A DNA stretch of 64,000 nucleotides from Pseudobdellovibrionaceae bacterium (GCA_947449255.1 CANFQX010000004.1:1-64000); one strand, 5' to 3'. Counted from the first letter of the stretch, positions 56,112 to 62,933 are shown. Notes: a model not told the origin generated them from the sequence alone. Program-made: numbers and translations.

Positions 56112-56144
56112 CAAAATAGGGTGTTTTTTGCGGATTCGTCAAGG
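56112..56144. repeat. Left 33-bp direct repeat of the ATPase cassette
   Basis: CAAAATAGGGTG followed by six T and GCGGATTCGTCAAGG. The same sequence with seven T occurs at 57897-57930 in direct orientation. It spans exactly the dnaJ promoter. Confidence 0.9.
56113..56142 (-). promoter_or_regulatory. Promoter of dnaJ, inside the left direct repeat
   Basis: TTGACG (56142-56137) and TATTTT (56118-56113) are 18 bases apart on the minus strand and share CCTTGACGAA with the dnaK promoter. Transcription would start at about 56104-56107, at or next to the start codon. Confidence 0.6.
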
Positions 56145-56290
56145 GGGTTCACACAAGAATTCAGTGTAATTCCATAAAAATGCACTAAATCAAATTTCAA
56201 TTGATACTTAGAATATTTGGCATAGAGGGACCCCCAGGATCCATCTTGTTCTCTTGGGTTTAATTCTCATTCTGCATTATTAAGACTAAT

Positions 56291-56337
56291 CTCAAATTGC
56301 CCAACTGATTAAAAACACCACAGTTGGGCAATTTGAG
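56291..56337. repeat. Inverted repeat 1 upstream of the ATPase gene
   Basis: A perfect 17-bp stem (arms CTCAAATTGCCCAACTG at 56291-56307 and its complement at 56321-56337) with a 13-base loop. The core arm TCAAATTGCCCAACT is reused by inverted repeat 2. No T run follows, so it is not a typical terminator. Confidence 0.92.
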
Positions 56338-56354
56338 CATCAAATATGTTGATT

Positions 56355-56399
56355 TCAAATTGCCCAACTACTACATTTTTACATAGTTGGGCAATTTGA
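56355..56399. repeat. Inverted repeat 2 upstream of the ATPase gene
   Basis: A perfect 16-bp stem (TCAAATTGCCCAACTA at 56355-56370, complement at 56384-56399), again with a 13-base loop of unrelated sequence. Its centre lies 63 bp from that of repeat 1, close to six helical turns, and 61 bp before the ATPase start codon. Confidence 0.92.
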
Positions 56400-56437
56400 G
56401 ATGCAATCCTTGAGATTGAAGAAAGTCGAGATTTCTG

Positions 56438-57874
56438 ATGTTTATTGGGCGAGAATATGAGCTAAAGCAATTAAACGAAATGAAAAAAAGCAGCAGAGCT
56501 GAGCTCGTTGTTGTTTATGGGCGGCGTCGCGTAGGCAAGTCAGCTCTATTGGAACAAATCATTCAAGGATCAGAGGATTACTTTTTTGAAGCAGTAAAAG
56601 GACTTACAAAGAAGAAACAAATTTCTCATTTTTTAAAGCAACTCGAGGAAATGACCAGAACAAAAACTACTATTGCTTCGTCCTGGCAGGAGGCCTTTGA
56701 TCAATTGACCCCCCATATTGAATCTGGAGCTCACACCCTGATATTTGATGAATTTCCCTGGATGGCTTCGGAAAAGATAGAATTGGTTTCTATTTTGAAA
56801 TATTACTGGGACCGCAAGTGGAAAAAAAATAACGAGCTGAAGTTGGTCTTGTGCGGCTCCGTAGCCAATTATATGATTAAACACCTTATTCATTCTGAGG
56901 CACTTCATAATAGAAAAACACTTGAAATGAAAATTGACCCCTTATCCGCTAATGAAGCTAAGTTATTCTTTAAAAACAAAAGATCTCTATTTGAGATTTG
57001 TAAATTTTTGATGATCTTTGGTGGGATCCCTAAATATTTGGAACAAATAAATCCAAATCTTTCTTTTGAACAAAACCTAGATAAGTTGTGTTTTATGAAA
57101 AACAGTTTTTTTACCAATGAGTTTGAAACAGTCTTTAAAGAACAATTTAAAACGATAAAAAAATATGAACCCATTGTGCAAATTTTAAGTGCTGGAAAGA
57201 AGACAAAAGAAGACTTGCAGACCCAAACTCAAAGTACGAGAGGCGGAGGCTTTGGAACACTCTTGCATCAGCTCGAAATGGCTGGATTTATATCCAAAGA
57301 AATATCACTAAACTTTGAAGTGGGACGTCGGAAGTCACGCACACAAAAGTATACTCTTTGGGATGAGTGGCTTAAATTTTATCTAACTTACATGAAAAAA
57401 AATTCTCGCTTAATTCAAAATCAGACAAGTGGTGGTCTCTCTGGGCGTCTTATTGGGAACAGCCTTCCCTCCTATTTAGGCTTATTTTTTGAAACCTTTT
57501 GTCAAAAAAATATCACTCAGATTATCAAATCGCTGAATATTGAGCCTGCAACTATCATCGATATTGGCCCCTACTTTAGGCAAAGTTCAAAAAATAAAGA
57601 GGGAAAGCCTCTAAACAAAAAAAACCAAGGCTTGCAGCTTGATTTGTGTATTGTCAGAAAAGGACGGATCATTACTGCAATAGAATGTAAATTTAAAGAG
57701 TCTTCCGTTGGCACTGATGTTATCAAGGAAATGGACGACAAGATTGCTAAACTTAATCTTGCAAAAAATATCACCCTAGAGCGCGTTTTGATTTCAGCAT
57801 CGGGAGTCACCCCGGAGGTTGAGGCATCGGATTACTTCCACAGAATTCTAGGGCTGGAAGCAATTTTTAACTGA
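56438..57874 (+). CDS. AAA-type ATPase_2 with C-terminal DUF234/PD-(D/E)XK-like domain
   Basis: A 478-residue protein of the archaeal/bacterial ATPase_2 family (COG1672-like). Walker A is YGRRRVGKSALLE (P-loop at 28-35), Walker B LIFDEFPWM (D104, E105), sensor-like LVLCGSVANYM, and the family motif FGGIPKYLE (about 195-202). A winged-helix region (about 245-310, FGTLLHQLEMAGFI) leads to a C-terminal nuclease-like core with D402 (LDLCIVRKG) and E416-x-K418 (AIECKF), the PD-(D/E)XK spacing. Biological role of this family is not established; links to mobile DNA or defence have been suggested. The gene is AT-rich, alone in its cassette, and preceded by two matched inverted repeats. It is uninterrupted, so probably expressed. 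Confidence 0.87.
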   Translation: MFIGREYELKQLNEMKKSSRAELVVVYGRRRVGKSALLEQIIQGSEDYFFEAVKGLTKKKQISHFLKQLEEMTRTKTTIASSWQEAFDQLTPHIESGAHTLIFDEFPWMASEKIELVSILKYYWDRKWKKNNELKLVLCGSVANYMIKHLIHSEALHNRKTLEMKIDPLSANEAKLFFKNKRSLFEICKFLMIFGGIPKYLEQINPNLSFEQNLDKLCFMKNSFFTNEFETVFKEQFKTIKKYEPIVQILSAGKKTKEDLQTQTQSTRGGGFGTLLHQLEMAGFISKEISLNFEVGRRKSRTQKYTLWDEWLKFYLTYMKKNSRLIQNQTSGGLSGRLIGNSLPSYLGLFFETFCQKNITQIIKSLNIEPATIIDIGPYFRQSSKNKEGKPLNKKNQGLQLDLCIVRKGRIITAIECKFKESSVGTDVIKEMDDKIAKLNLAKNITLERVLISASGVTPEVEASDYFHRILGLEAIFN

Positions 57875-57896
57875 AGACTTTTTCGAGAGCGCAGTT

Positions 57897-57930
57897 CAAA
57901 ATAGGGTGTTTTTTTGCGGATTCGTCAAGG
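57897..57930. repeat. Right 34-bp direct repeat with a spare copy of the dnaJ promoter
   Basis: Matches 56112-56144 except for one extra T. It keeps both hexamers (TTGACG at 57928-57923, TATTTT at 57903-57898, 19-base spacer) on the minus strand, now pointing into the 3' end of the ATPase gene as a possible antisense promoter. Confidence 0.88.
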
Positions 57931-57965
57931 CAAAGTGGCCAAACAAAACAACAGGCCCTCTAAAT

Positions 57966-58661
57966 TTATTTTTTCTTTTTTTTAACTGACTCTATTTTTT
58001 CTTCCAGCCTTTTAATGATTCGCTCGTCTTGATCGGTGGCCTTCATTTCCGCCAGCAGATTTTCTGCAAGCTGCAATTCGCCATCGTCGGAGTACAGTCG
58101 GCCAGCCAACGAAAAGACCCAGTTGGGTGCTCCGCTTTTTCCGGCTTGAACTAACAGCTCTGCGGCGCGTTTTTTATCTTTAACCTCGTAGAGATAGTGA
58201 TAGGCCGCCCGATAGAGCATTGGCCAATCTTTTGGAAAAGCCTTAGCTGCCTTTTCAAATATCTTAGTTGCCCCATCAATATCAGAAATCAAAATAGTTA
58301 AAGCTAAGGATCCAGCGGCATAAGGAATTCTAAATTCGGGGGACAACTCAGTGATCGCATCAATCATCTTATAAAGCCAAGATTCGTTCTGGCACAAGTT
58401 TTTACCAATGGACTTATCGCAAGAATCAAGACCTTGAATTGCGCGTATCCACAGAGAATCAGTAATCACATCTTTAAGTCCAAAAGTGAGCCTATTTATA
58501 TTTTTTGGAGGCGCAATAAATAAACTGACTGGATTGTCTTTAAAACTGGAATTTAGGTTTGTGAAAACCCATAAAATGAACGCAGCAATCCCAAGTGTTA
58601 AACTTGGGATTGCTGATGAAATGCTATTATTCTGAGATCTGATTTTATTAACGAATACCAT
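57966..58661 (-). CDS. TPR-like membrane-anchored protein linked to pilA
   Basis: A 231-residue protein with one N-terminal membrane helix (PSLTLGIAAFILWVFTNL) and a helical domain of TPR-like pairs (about 95-215: TILISDIDGATKIFEKAAKAFPKDW, AAYHYLYEVKDKKRAAELLVQAG). It ends in a run of lysines. Its ATG at 58661 overlaps the pilA stop by 14 bases, so the two are translationally coupled. A role in pilin handling or pilus assembly is inferred from this coupling. Before the ATPase cassette arrived, its next gene downstream was dnaJ. Confidence 0.75.
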   Translation of the reverse strand: MVFVNKIRSQNNSISSAIPSLTLGIAAFILWVFTNLNSSFKDNPVSLFIAPPKNINRLTFGLKDVITDSLWIRAIQGLDSCDKSIGKNLCQNESWLYKMIDAITELSPEFRIPYAAGSLALTILISDIDGATKIFEKAAKAFPKDWPMLYRAAYHYLYEVKDKKRAAELLVQAGKSGAPNWVFSLAGRLYSDDGELQLAENLLAEMKATDQDERIIKRLEEKIESVKKKKK

Positions 58662-59244
58662 TTTGAGAATTTGTCAAAACTTTATCCTGGGTCATTGTCC
58701 AGTTATCGTCAACACCACCTGCAGTGTTTACAATACGCGCAGCAGCTGCCACCGTAAATGTTCCTGCCGTGCTGTTTAAAATCCCCAATGCAGGGACGGC
58801 CGGAGCTGCAACATTCGTTGCGCCATTCAGTAAACTGCAACCATTTAAAATTGCCCCCGCAACTCCACAATATGCTTGGGCAGATCTCACGTTACCAGGA
58901 GCTGCTGGAGTAGAATTATAGCCGTTCGAAACGTTTGCTTCTGATGGGGCCGCCGCAAACCCAACATTATATCTTAATTGACCTTCAGGGGAATAACCGA
59001 TGGCACCAAACATACCATGGTAGGCGGTGTATTCAGCAAAAAATGCCTTCTCCGCACTGTACACAGCAGAAAGCTGTGTCTTCGCTTCAGATTGTCGAGC
59101 TTTCGCAAGAAACTTACTGACATTCGGAATCGCCAGGGTCGCCAACACCCCAATAATCGCAACCACCACCATCAATTCGACCAGCGAGAAACCAGCCTGT
59201 CCAGCTCTTTTAGAATTCAGTTTACACAAATTTATCTTACGCAC
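58648..59244 (-). CDS. pilA: Type IV pilin (major pilin PilA-like)
   Basis: A 198-residue prepilin. The start is taken as GTG at 59244 because AAGGGGGGT lies 6 bases upstream; longer in-frame starts lack such a site. The 18-residue leader ends in Gly and is cut by prepilin peptidase before FSLVELMVVVAIIGVLATLAIP, with Glu5 present. The mature globular part contains a Cys pair (AYCGVAGAILNGCS) that can close a loop. Length and glycine/alanine-rich C-terminus fit a major pilin. Overlaps the TPR-protein gene. Type IV pili are needed for attachment and prey entry in Bdellovibrio; that relevance depends on the host being a predator. Confidence 0.93.
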   Translation of the reverse strand: MRKINLCKLNSKRAGQAGFSLVELMVVVAIIGVLATLAIPNVSKFLAKARQSEAKTQLSAVYSAEKAFFAEYTAYHGMFGAIGYSPEGQLRYNVGFAAAPSEANVSNGYNSTPAAPGNVRSAQAYCGVAGAILNGCSLLNGATNVAAPAVPALGILNSTAGTFTVAAAARIVNTAGGVDDNWTMTQDKVLTNSQNGIR

Positions 59245-59527
59245 AAAAACCCCCCTTGGATTTATTAAATTCATTTTATGTCCAAGCAACATACAGATGA
59301 CTAAACTCTATCGGAAAAATATTTGTTTTCTAGAAAAAATTTTTGCAGTCCTGAAATGAAACGGTCTTTTATTTAATTCGTTAAAAAGCGTTTTAAACAG
59401 AGATTTTAGACAGTCCATTTTTATCAAAATGAAACACTTGAACTGACTTGCTTAAGACGAAAGACCCAAATTCCCACTCGGATTAAAGAAAATCCCCGCC
59501 CAAAGCCTGACTGGCTAAATCATTTTT
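59245..59527. other. pilA upstream region and decayed DNA
   Basis: About 280 bases upstream of pilA. The pilA promoter must lie here. I see no certain hexamers and no RpoN -24/-12 motif. From about 59420 the minus strand still shows short in-frame pieces (KNDLASQALGGDF) that continue the ATPase remnant next to it. Confidence 0.4.
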
Positions 59528-59644
59528 TTAAATCCGTAAACTTCGCTTTACTTCAATGGCGACATAACAATCTGGTCCGTAAATGGCAAAATCCACCTTT
59601 GATTTATTCCTGGGTTCTATAGAAGACATCCCACAAGAAAATTC
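59528..59644 (-). pseudogene. C-terminal remnant of an AAA_14/DUF4143-type ATPase
   Basis: A minus-strand open stretch reads EPRNKSKVDFAIYGPDCYVAIEVKRSLRI. This is the nuclease-like end of DUF4143 ATPases, where relatives have EVDFVLYG-x-x-G-x-x-A-x-EVKRS. The PD-(D/E)XK-type Asp and E-x-K are present. Stop codons at both ends and no start codon show it is a relic. It points opposite to the ATPase fragment that begins 26 bases later. Confidence 0.65.
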
Positions 59645-59669
59645 CTAAAAAAATACACGGAAGAATAAG

Positions 59670-60154
59670 GTGGGATCCACTGAGTTCTCTAGATTAACAA
59701 ACGCTAGAGATTCCCTCACTGGTAGAGCATCAAAGGTCAGAGTATTTCCATTTACCCTGTCCGAAGTAAAACATTTGCCTTTAAATTCAAACAATTTCTT
59801 TGTCCAAAACAAATCATGCGTGGATAGAATTGAGTCGGATCTTATATCCAGAATTTTGCAAGGTCTTTCAACCCTAGATGCACTTCAAAGACCCAAAGGG
59901 GTGTACAATTTGATTTGCTTTGGCAAAGAAAAGACGGCGTTATTCAAATCTTTGAAATGAAATATTCCGAGTCACCATTTAAATTGGAAAAAAACTACGC
60001 TAAGGCATTAAGCGATAAAATAGAAATTTTTAAGGAAAAAACTAAATTCAAAGGACAGGTCTTTTTAACGCTTGTTTCACCATTTGGCTTGGCTCCAGGC
60101 CTATGGAATGATGATATTATTGATAGCGTCGTTGATCTCAATGAAATCTGGTAA
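59670..60154 (+). pseudogene. Broken or fused ATPase remnant (AAA_14 middle, ATPase C-terminus)
   Basis: Two overlapping plus-strand frames. The first (59670-59960) opens GSTEFSRLTNARDSLTGRAS with RVFPFTLSE, the sensor and post-ATPase part of AAA_14/DUF4143 proteins. The second (from about 59890) reads GVQFDLLWQRKDGVIQIFEMKYS and ends SPFGLAPGLWNDDIIDSVVDLNEIW, a typical nuclease-like C-terminus of related ATPases. A frameshift or deletion joins them. No P-loop remains. Its last codons form part of the 60-bp direct repeat. Confidence 0.65.
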
Positions 60155-60195
60155 AAAACAGGCTTTTATCAATTCAGCCAAATCTTAAGCAACAC
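60136..60195. repeat. Left 60-bp direct repeat of the second ATPase unit
   Basis: Starts TCTCAATGAAATCTGG and ends CAACAC. It matches 61468-61527 at 56 of 60 bases without gaps. The repeat includes the last codons (LNEIW stop) of the ATPase remnant and the left arm ATCAATTCAGCCAAATCT of an inverted repeat whose right arm is missing here. Confidence 0.9.
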
Positions 60196-60208
60196 AAAAG
60201 TCCACTCA

Positions 60209-60240
60209 TGAGTAAAATGCAGTCAACTGCAATTTACTCA
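60209..60240. repeat. Inverted repeat before the AAA_14 remnant
   Basis: TGAGTAAAATGCAGT (60209-60223) pairs with ACTGCAATTTACTCA (60226-60240) with one mismatch and a 2-base gap. It lies 18 bases before the ATG of the AAA_14 N-terminal remnant. Confidence 0.85.
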
Positions 60241-60257
60241 CGCCAGTATATCAAGAA

Positions 60258-60368
60258 ATGAAGACTGAAAAACGTAATTTATCACCCATTGTGAAAGAAC
60301 TCTTGGCAAAAAAACGGTCTTTCAAGGGGGGACCTAGACAGGTTGCCAAACCTTCGGCTTTAAAGTGA
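60258..60368 (+). pseudogene. N-terminal remnant of an AAA_14-type ATPase
   Basis: The frame MKTEKRNLSPIVKELLAKKR continues SFKGGPRQVAKP, the start of AAA_14/DUF4143 ATPases up to Walker A (family GPRQVGKTT). The glycine is changed to Ala, and after the lysine codon the frame passes into the left arm of an inverted repeat and stops. So the gene was cut within its P-loop codons. Confidence 0.7.
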
Positions 60369-60388
60369 TCAATTAAAACCCGAAGGTT
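60349..60388. repeat. Inverted repeat 1 of the second ATPase unit
   Basis: AACCTTCGGCTTT pairs with AAACCCGAAGGTT with one mismatch, 14-base loop. The arm core AACCTTCGG is shared with the next inverted repeat. GATCAATTAAA beside the right arm reappears inverted at 60481-60490. Confidence 0.88.
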
Positions 60389-60440
60389 ATAGCCTTGCAT
60401 CTAGCTGAATATACTATGCTATTTTAATCTTGACAGATTT

Positions 60441-60482
60441 AAACCTTCGGTTTTGTCATGTATCTATGAAACCCGAAGGTTT
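60441..60482. repeat. Inverted repeat 2 of the second ATPase unit
   Basis: AAACCTTCGGTTTT pairs with AAACCCGAAGGTTT with one mismatch, again with a 14-base loop. It directly abuts the ATPase_2 fragment. A possible -35 TTGACA lies between the two repeats at about 60430. Confidence 0.88.
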
Positions 60483-60490
60483 AATTGATC

Positions 60491-61450
60491 TTACAGACAA
60501 GGTCTGATATCAATGTCGAGCCATTTTCAATTGCTGAAGTTTCTACACATTATTTTCCAAAATATAAACTTGAAGAGGTCATGTTTATTTATATGCTTGT
60601 TGGAGGAATCCCTTATTACCTCAACCAGTTTCAGAAAAACGAAAATTTTATTCAAACAATCAATAAAACACTTTTCACAAAAGAGAGCATTTTTTACGAA
60701 GAAGTTGATGAAATTTTGAGACTTGAATTTAATTCAGCAGGCATCCTCACCGTTAAAAAAATTTTGGCGACTTTAGGAATTTCTGGACGAATTCTTAATG
60801 ATATTCAAAGAAAAACTAAACTTGCCATTGGCACACTGAGTGAGTCTCTCGATAAGCTTATTGAGTATGGAATTGTCTTTGAAAGCCGTTCATTTTTTCA
60901 ACGTCAGCTTGAAATAAAACGCGGTGTAAAATTTAAATTAAAGGACTTTTATCTAAATACCTATTTTCAAATTATAAAGCCAAATTTAAATAAAATAAAA
61001 AGAAACACCGAGAATGAGTTACTTATCAATGGTATTTTCAAATGGCCACAGTCTTTTTATTATGTCGAAAATTTTTCAGGTGGGTCATTTGAAAATTTAG
61101 TTGAATATATCCTAATCTCTAGTGAAAAAAGACACGAAGGCATTTTTAAAAAATTTAATCTGGTCAATATAAATTTTGAGATGGAAACCCATTGGGACAA
61201 GGAAAAGCAGATAGATCTTATTGCATCTTCAACAGAAGATAAGCAAATGCGTTTAATTGAATGCAAATGGACATCGTCAATTGAATTAATAAAATCTGCA
61301 CTCCTTAATCTGCCAAAAAAAGCAAAACTTTTTGATTTCGAAGCAGCACCTCTCCTTGCCGTTGTTATTCCAATTAAAGCGACAGGCCCGATTCTCGAAC
61401 TAGCCAATCAGCAAAATATTATTCTAATAACACAAGAAGATCTAATTTAA
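60491..61450 (+). pseudogene. ATPase_2/DUF234 fragment lacking the P-loop
   Basis: About 319 codons remain. The frame starts within RSDINVEPFSIAEV, the strand after Walker B/sensor in ATPase_2 proteins, and keeps VGGIPYYLNQF, the winged helix (TLSESLDKLIEYGIVFE) and the nuclease-like C-terminus with IDLIAS and LIECKW (D and E-x-K). About 180 N-terminal residues including both Walker motifs are absent; the only upstream start is a TTG inside the hairpin. Thus it is probably non-functional as an ATPase, though the long open frame suggests recent loss or a retained DNA-binding role. Confidence 0.72.
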
Positions 61451-61467
61451 GTCCTTGCAGTCATTGG

Positions 61468-61527
61468 TCTCAATGAAATCTGTTAAAAAATAGGATTTTA
61501 TCAATTCAGCCAAATCTTAAACAACAC
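61468..61527. repeat. Right 60-bp direct repeat of the second ATPase unit
   Basis: Partner of 60136-60195, four mismatches. Read in frame it still encodes LNEI followed by Cys and a stop, a relic of the same ATPase tail. Confidence 0.9.
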
Positions 61528-61548
61528 ATGAGATTTGGCTGAATTGAT
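61500..61548. repeat. 18-bp perfect inverted repeat with 13-base loop
   Basis: ATCAATTCAGCCAAATCT (61500-61517) and its complement (61531-61548). The loop length equals that of the two hairpins at 56.3 kb. TTGTTTTG follows, so a terminator role on the plus strand is possible. Confidence 0.88.
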
Positions 61549-61612
61549 TTGTTTTGTCCAAAACGCCACACCAGGTGAGATGAGCACACTAGGATATGTC
61601 CCCGTGAAAGCG

Positions 61613-61645
61613 GGGTGGTCAAATCGGTGCAATCGAACAATGCAA
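61613..61645. repeat. Short tandem repeat TGCAATCGAACA
   Basis: Two adjoining copies of TGCAATCGAACA with one spacer base, just downstream of the second hipA. Just before them is a small CCCCG/CGGGG stem (61600-61616). No known role. Confidence 0.4.
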
Positions 61646-61658
61646 TCGAACACTCTCG

Positions 61659-62933
61659 CTAAAGGCCTTGTCTTTTTAGACTAACACAGCGATCTTCAAT
61701 CAGTTCTGAGATTCGCAGGATAATTTTTGCTTTGGGATAGGTTTTTATTATTTCACTAGCAACTAAATCTTTATGCTTCATGAGTTCTTTCTTAATCAGT
61801 TGCATCCTTTCACTCATGGTCCCTACCTTAAGCCCAAGTTCGGAATCGATCAATTCAAATTGATTTTTACCTACACGGCAAGCATCCGTTCGATCACCAA
61901 TTTTAAATGAAAAATTTCTTTTTAATTTTGGATAAATTGCCGTACACATCAGATCATAAAATGGCGCAAGTTCAATTTTATCATATTTGATCAGGAAAGA
62001 TAAATTCTTTGAATGACTATCATTATTGCCAATAAGAAGATTAAAACAAATCCAGTCTAAATAATTAAAAAGCGCTGTGGCTCTTTGCTTTATCGTTACA
62101 TTTTTTTTAATGAGCTCAAAATTGTCTTTCAGTGTTGGGCCACCCTTTTCTTCATACTTTTCCTCACTCACTATGCCCTGAGCCTGGCAAAAATCTTGTT
62201 GATGGATCCGATGGTTTTCGCCGTTTTTATCTATAAAGCGATCATATCTTTCTGTAATAAAAAGCGGATAACCATCTTTCTCAAAGATAAAGCAATCTGA
62301 AACGACAAAGCCAATCGCCTTTGCCAATTTCATACAATAGAATTCGTTATAAACAGAATCTTTGACACCAGATCTATTTATAGGAACTTTTATGATATGG
62401 GTCGTGGGTCGACCGTTTGTTGGCAAGTAAAATTCATTATTCCTGAATATGCCCGCAAATTTATCTTGCGCTCCGGCGATGGAAAGAAAGCCTGGATCCA
62501 TCTCAGAAATTACTTCCGCAACTGATTTCTTTTGCTCGATAGCTTTATAAATTTTTACCTTATCTAATTTAATTTCCTTCGCCCCTTTCTTTTTAAAAGG
62601 AGATACCAACTCATGGGTGATTATAACAGCTCCTGCACAATCGGAGCCGAATTCATCCAAAAAATCAAATGTGCCTTGAATATGATGACTTTTTTCTAAG
62701 GTGTCGCGAGCCTCACCTTCGGGCAAAAGATTTTCAAAAAATGAAAGTGTGATTCTATTCCCAAAGGGCTCTGCCTGAAGAGGCATCGCCAAGCTCAATT
62801 GAAATTTCTTTGGATGTATGAGCCATTCTTTGCTGTAGGTAAAAGAATAGACCAGTTCACGATCTTGATTCAGCACTCCTACCAATAACTCTTCAAAAAA
62901 AACATTAAGATATTTGATATTTAATTTACTCAT
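61659..62933 (-). CDS. hipA: HipA-family kinase toxin (second system)
   Basis: A 424-residue HipA with all expected motifs: N-terminal domain (LSFFENLLPEGEARDTLE), the flexible loop LSIAGAQDKFAG whose Ser is the usual autophosphorylation site, the IIKVPI segment, ERYDRF, catalytic NNDSHSKNLSFL and metal-binding APFYDLM. It should phosphorylate a translation target when free of antitoxin. Its start overlaps the antitoxin stop by 4 bases. In contrast to the first HipA of the window the Asp of the AP-x-YDL motif is intact, so this copy looks fully competent. Confidence 0.92.
   Translation of the reverse strand: MSKLNIKYLNVFFEELLVGVLNQDRELVYSFTYSKEWLIHPKKFQLSLAMPLQAEPFGNRITLSFFENLLPEGEARDTLEKSHHIQGTFDFLDEFGSDCAGAVIITHELVSPFKKKGAKEIKLDKVKIYKAIEQKKSVAEVISEMDPGFLSIAGAQDKFAGIFRNNEFYLPTNGRPTTHIIKVPINRSGVKDSVYNEFYCMKLAKAIGFVVSDCFIFEKDGYPLFITERYDRFIDKNGENHRIHQQDFCQAQGIVSEEKYEEKGGPTLKDNFELIKKNVTIKQRATALFNYLDWICFNLLIGNNDSHSKNLSFLIKYDKIELAPFYDLMCTAIYPKLKRNFSFKIGDRTDACRVGKNQFELIDSELGLKVGTMSERMQLIKKELMKHKDLVASEIIKTYPKAKIILRISELIEDRCVSLKRQGL

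Larger units (their letters stand above)
56145..57896 (+). mobile_element. Inferred inserted cassette: hairpin pair plus ATPase_2/DUF234 gene
   Basis: The 1752 bases between the two copies of a 33/34-bp direct repeat contain two inverted repeats and one complete ATPase gene, and nothing else. Removing the segment together with one repeat restores a compact gap between the TPR gene (57966) and dnaJ. I infer insertion with target duplication, or duplication of the site by recombination. There is no transposase, integrase or terminal inverted repeat, so the mechanism is open. The one-base difference between repeats suggests the event is not recent. Confidence 0.65.
60196..61467 (+). mobile_element. 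Inferred second inserted ATPase unit, decayed
   Basis: The 1272 bases between the 60-bp direct repeats hold one 15-bp inverted repeat, the first 36 codons of an AAA_14 ATPase, a pair of matched inverted repeats and a C-terminal two thirds of an ATPase_2 gene. The layout (repeat, hairpins, ATPase, repeat) parallels the cassette at 56.1-57.9 kb. Nesting and deletions have destroyed the coding capacity. Confidence 0.55.

Noticed and set aside
56105-56200. N-terminal extension of dnaJ by 32 residues
   Set aside because: DnaJ proteins begin at the J domain ([12 protein letters not shown]); the extension crosses the promoter and the direct repeat.
56291-56399. CRISPR-like array at the paired inverted repeats
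   Set aside because: Only two units, each a long inverted repeat, and no cas genes; spacing and symmetry do not fit a CRISPR.
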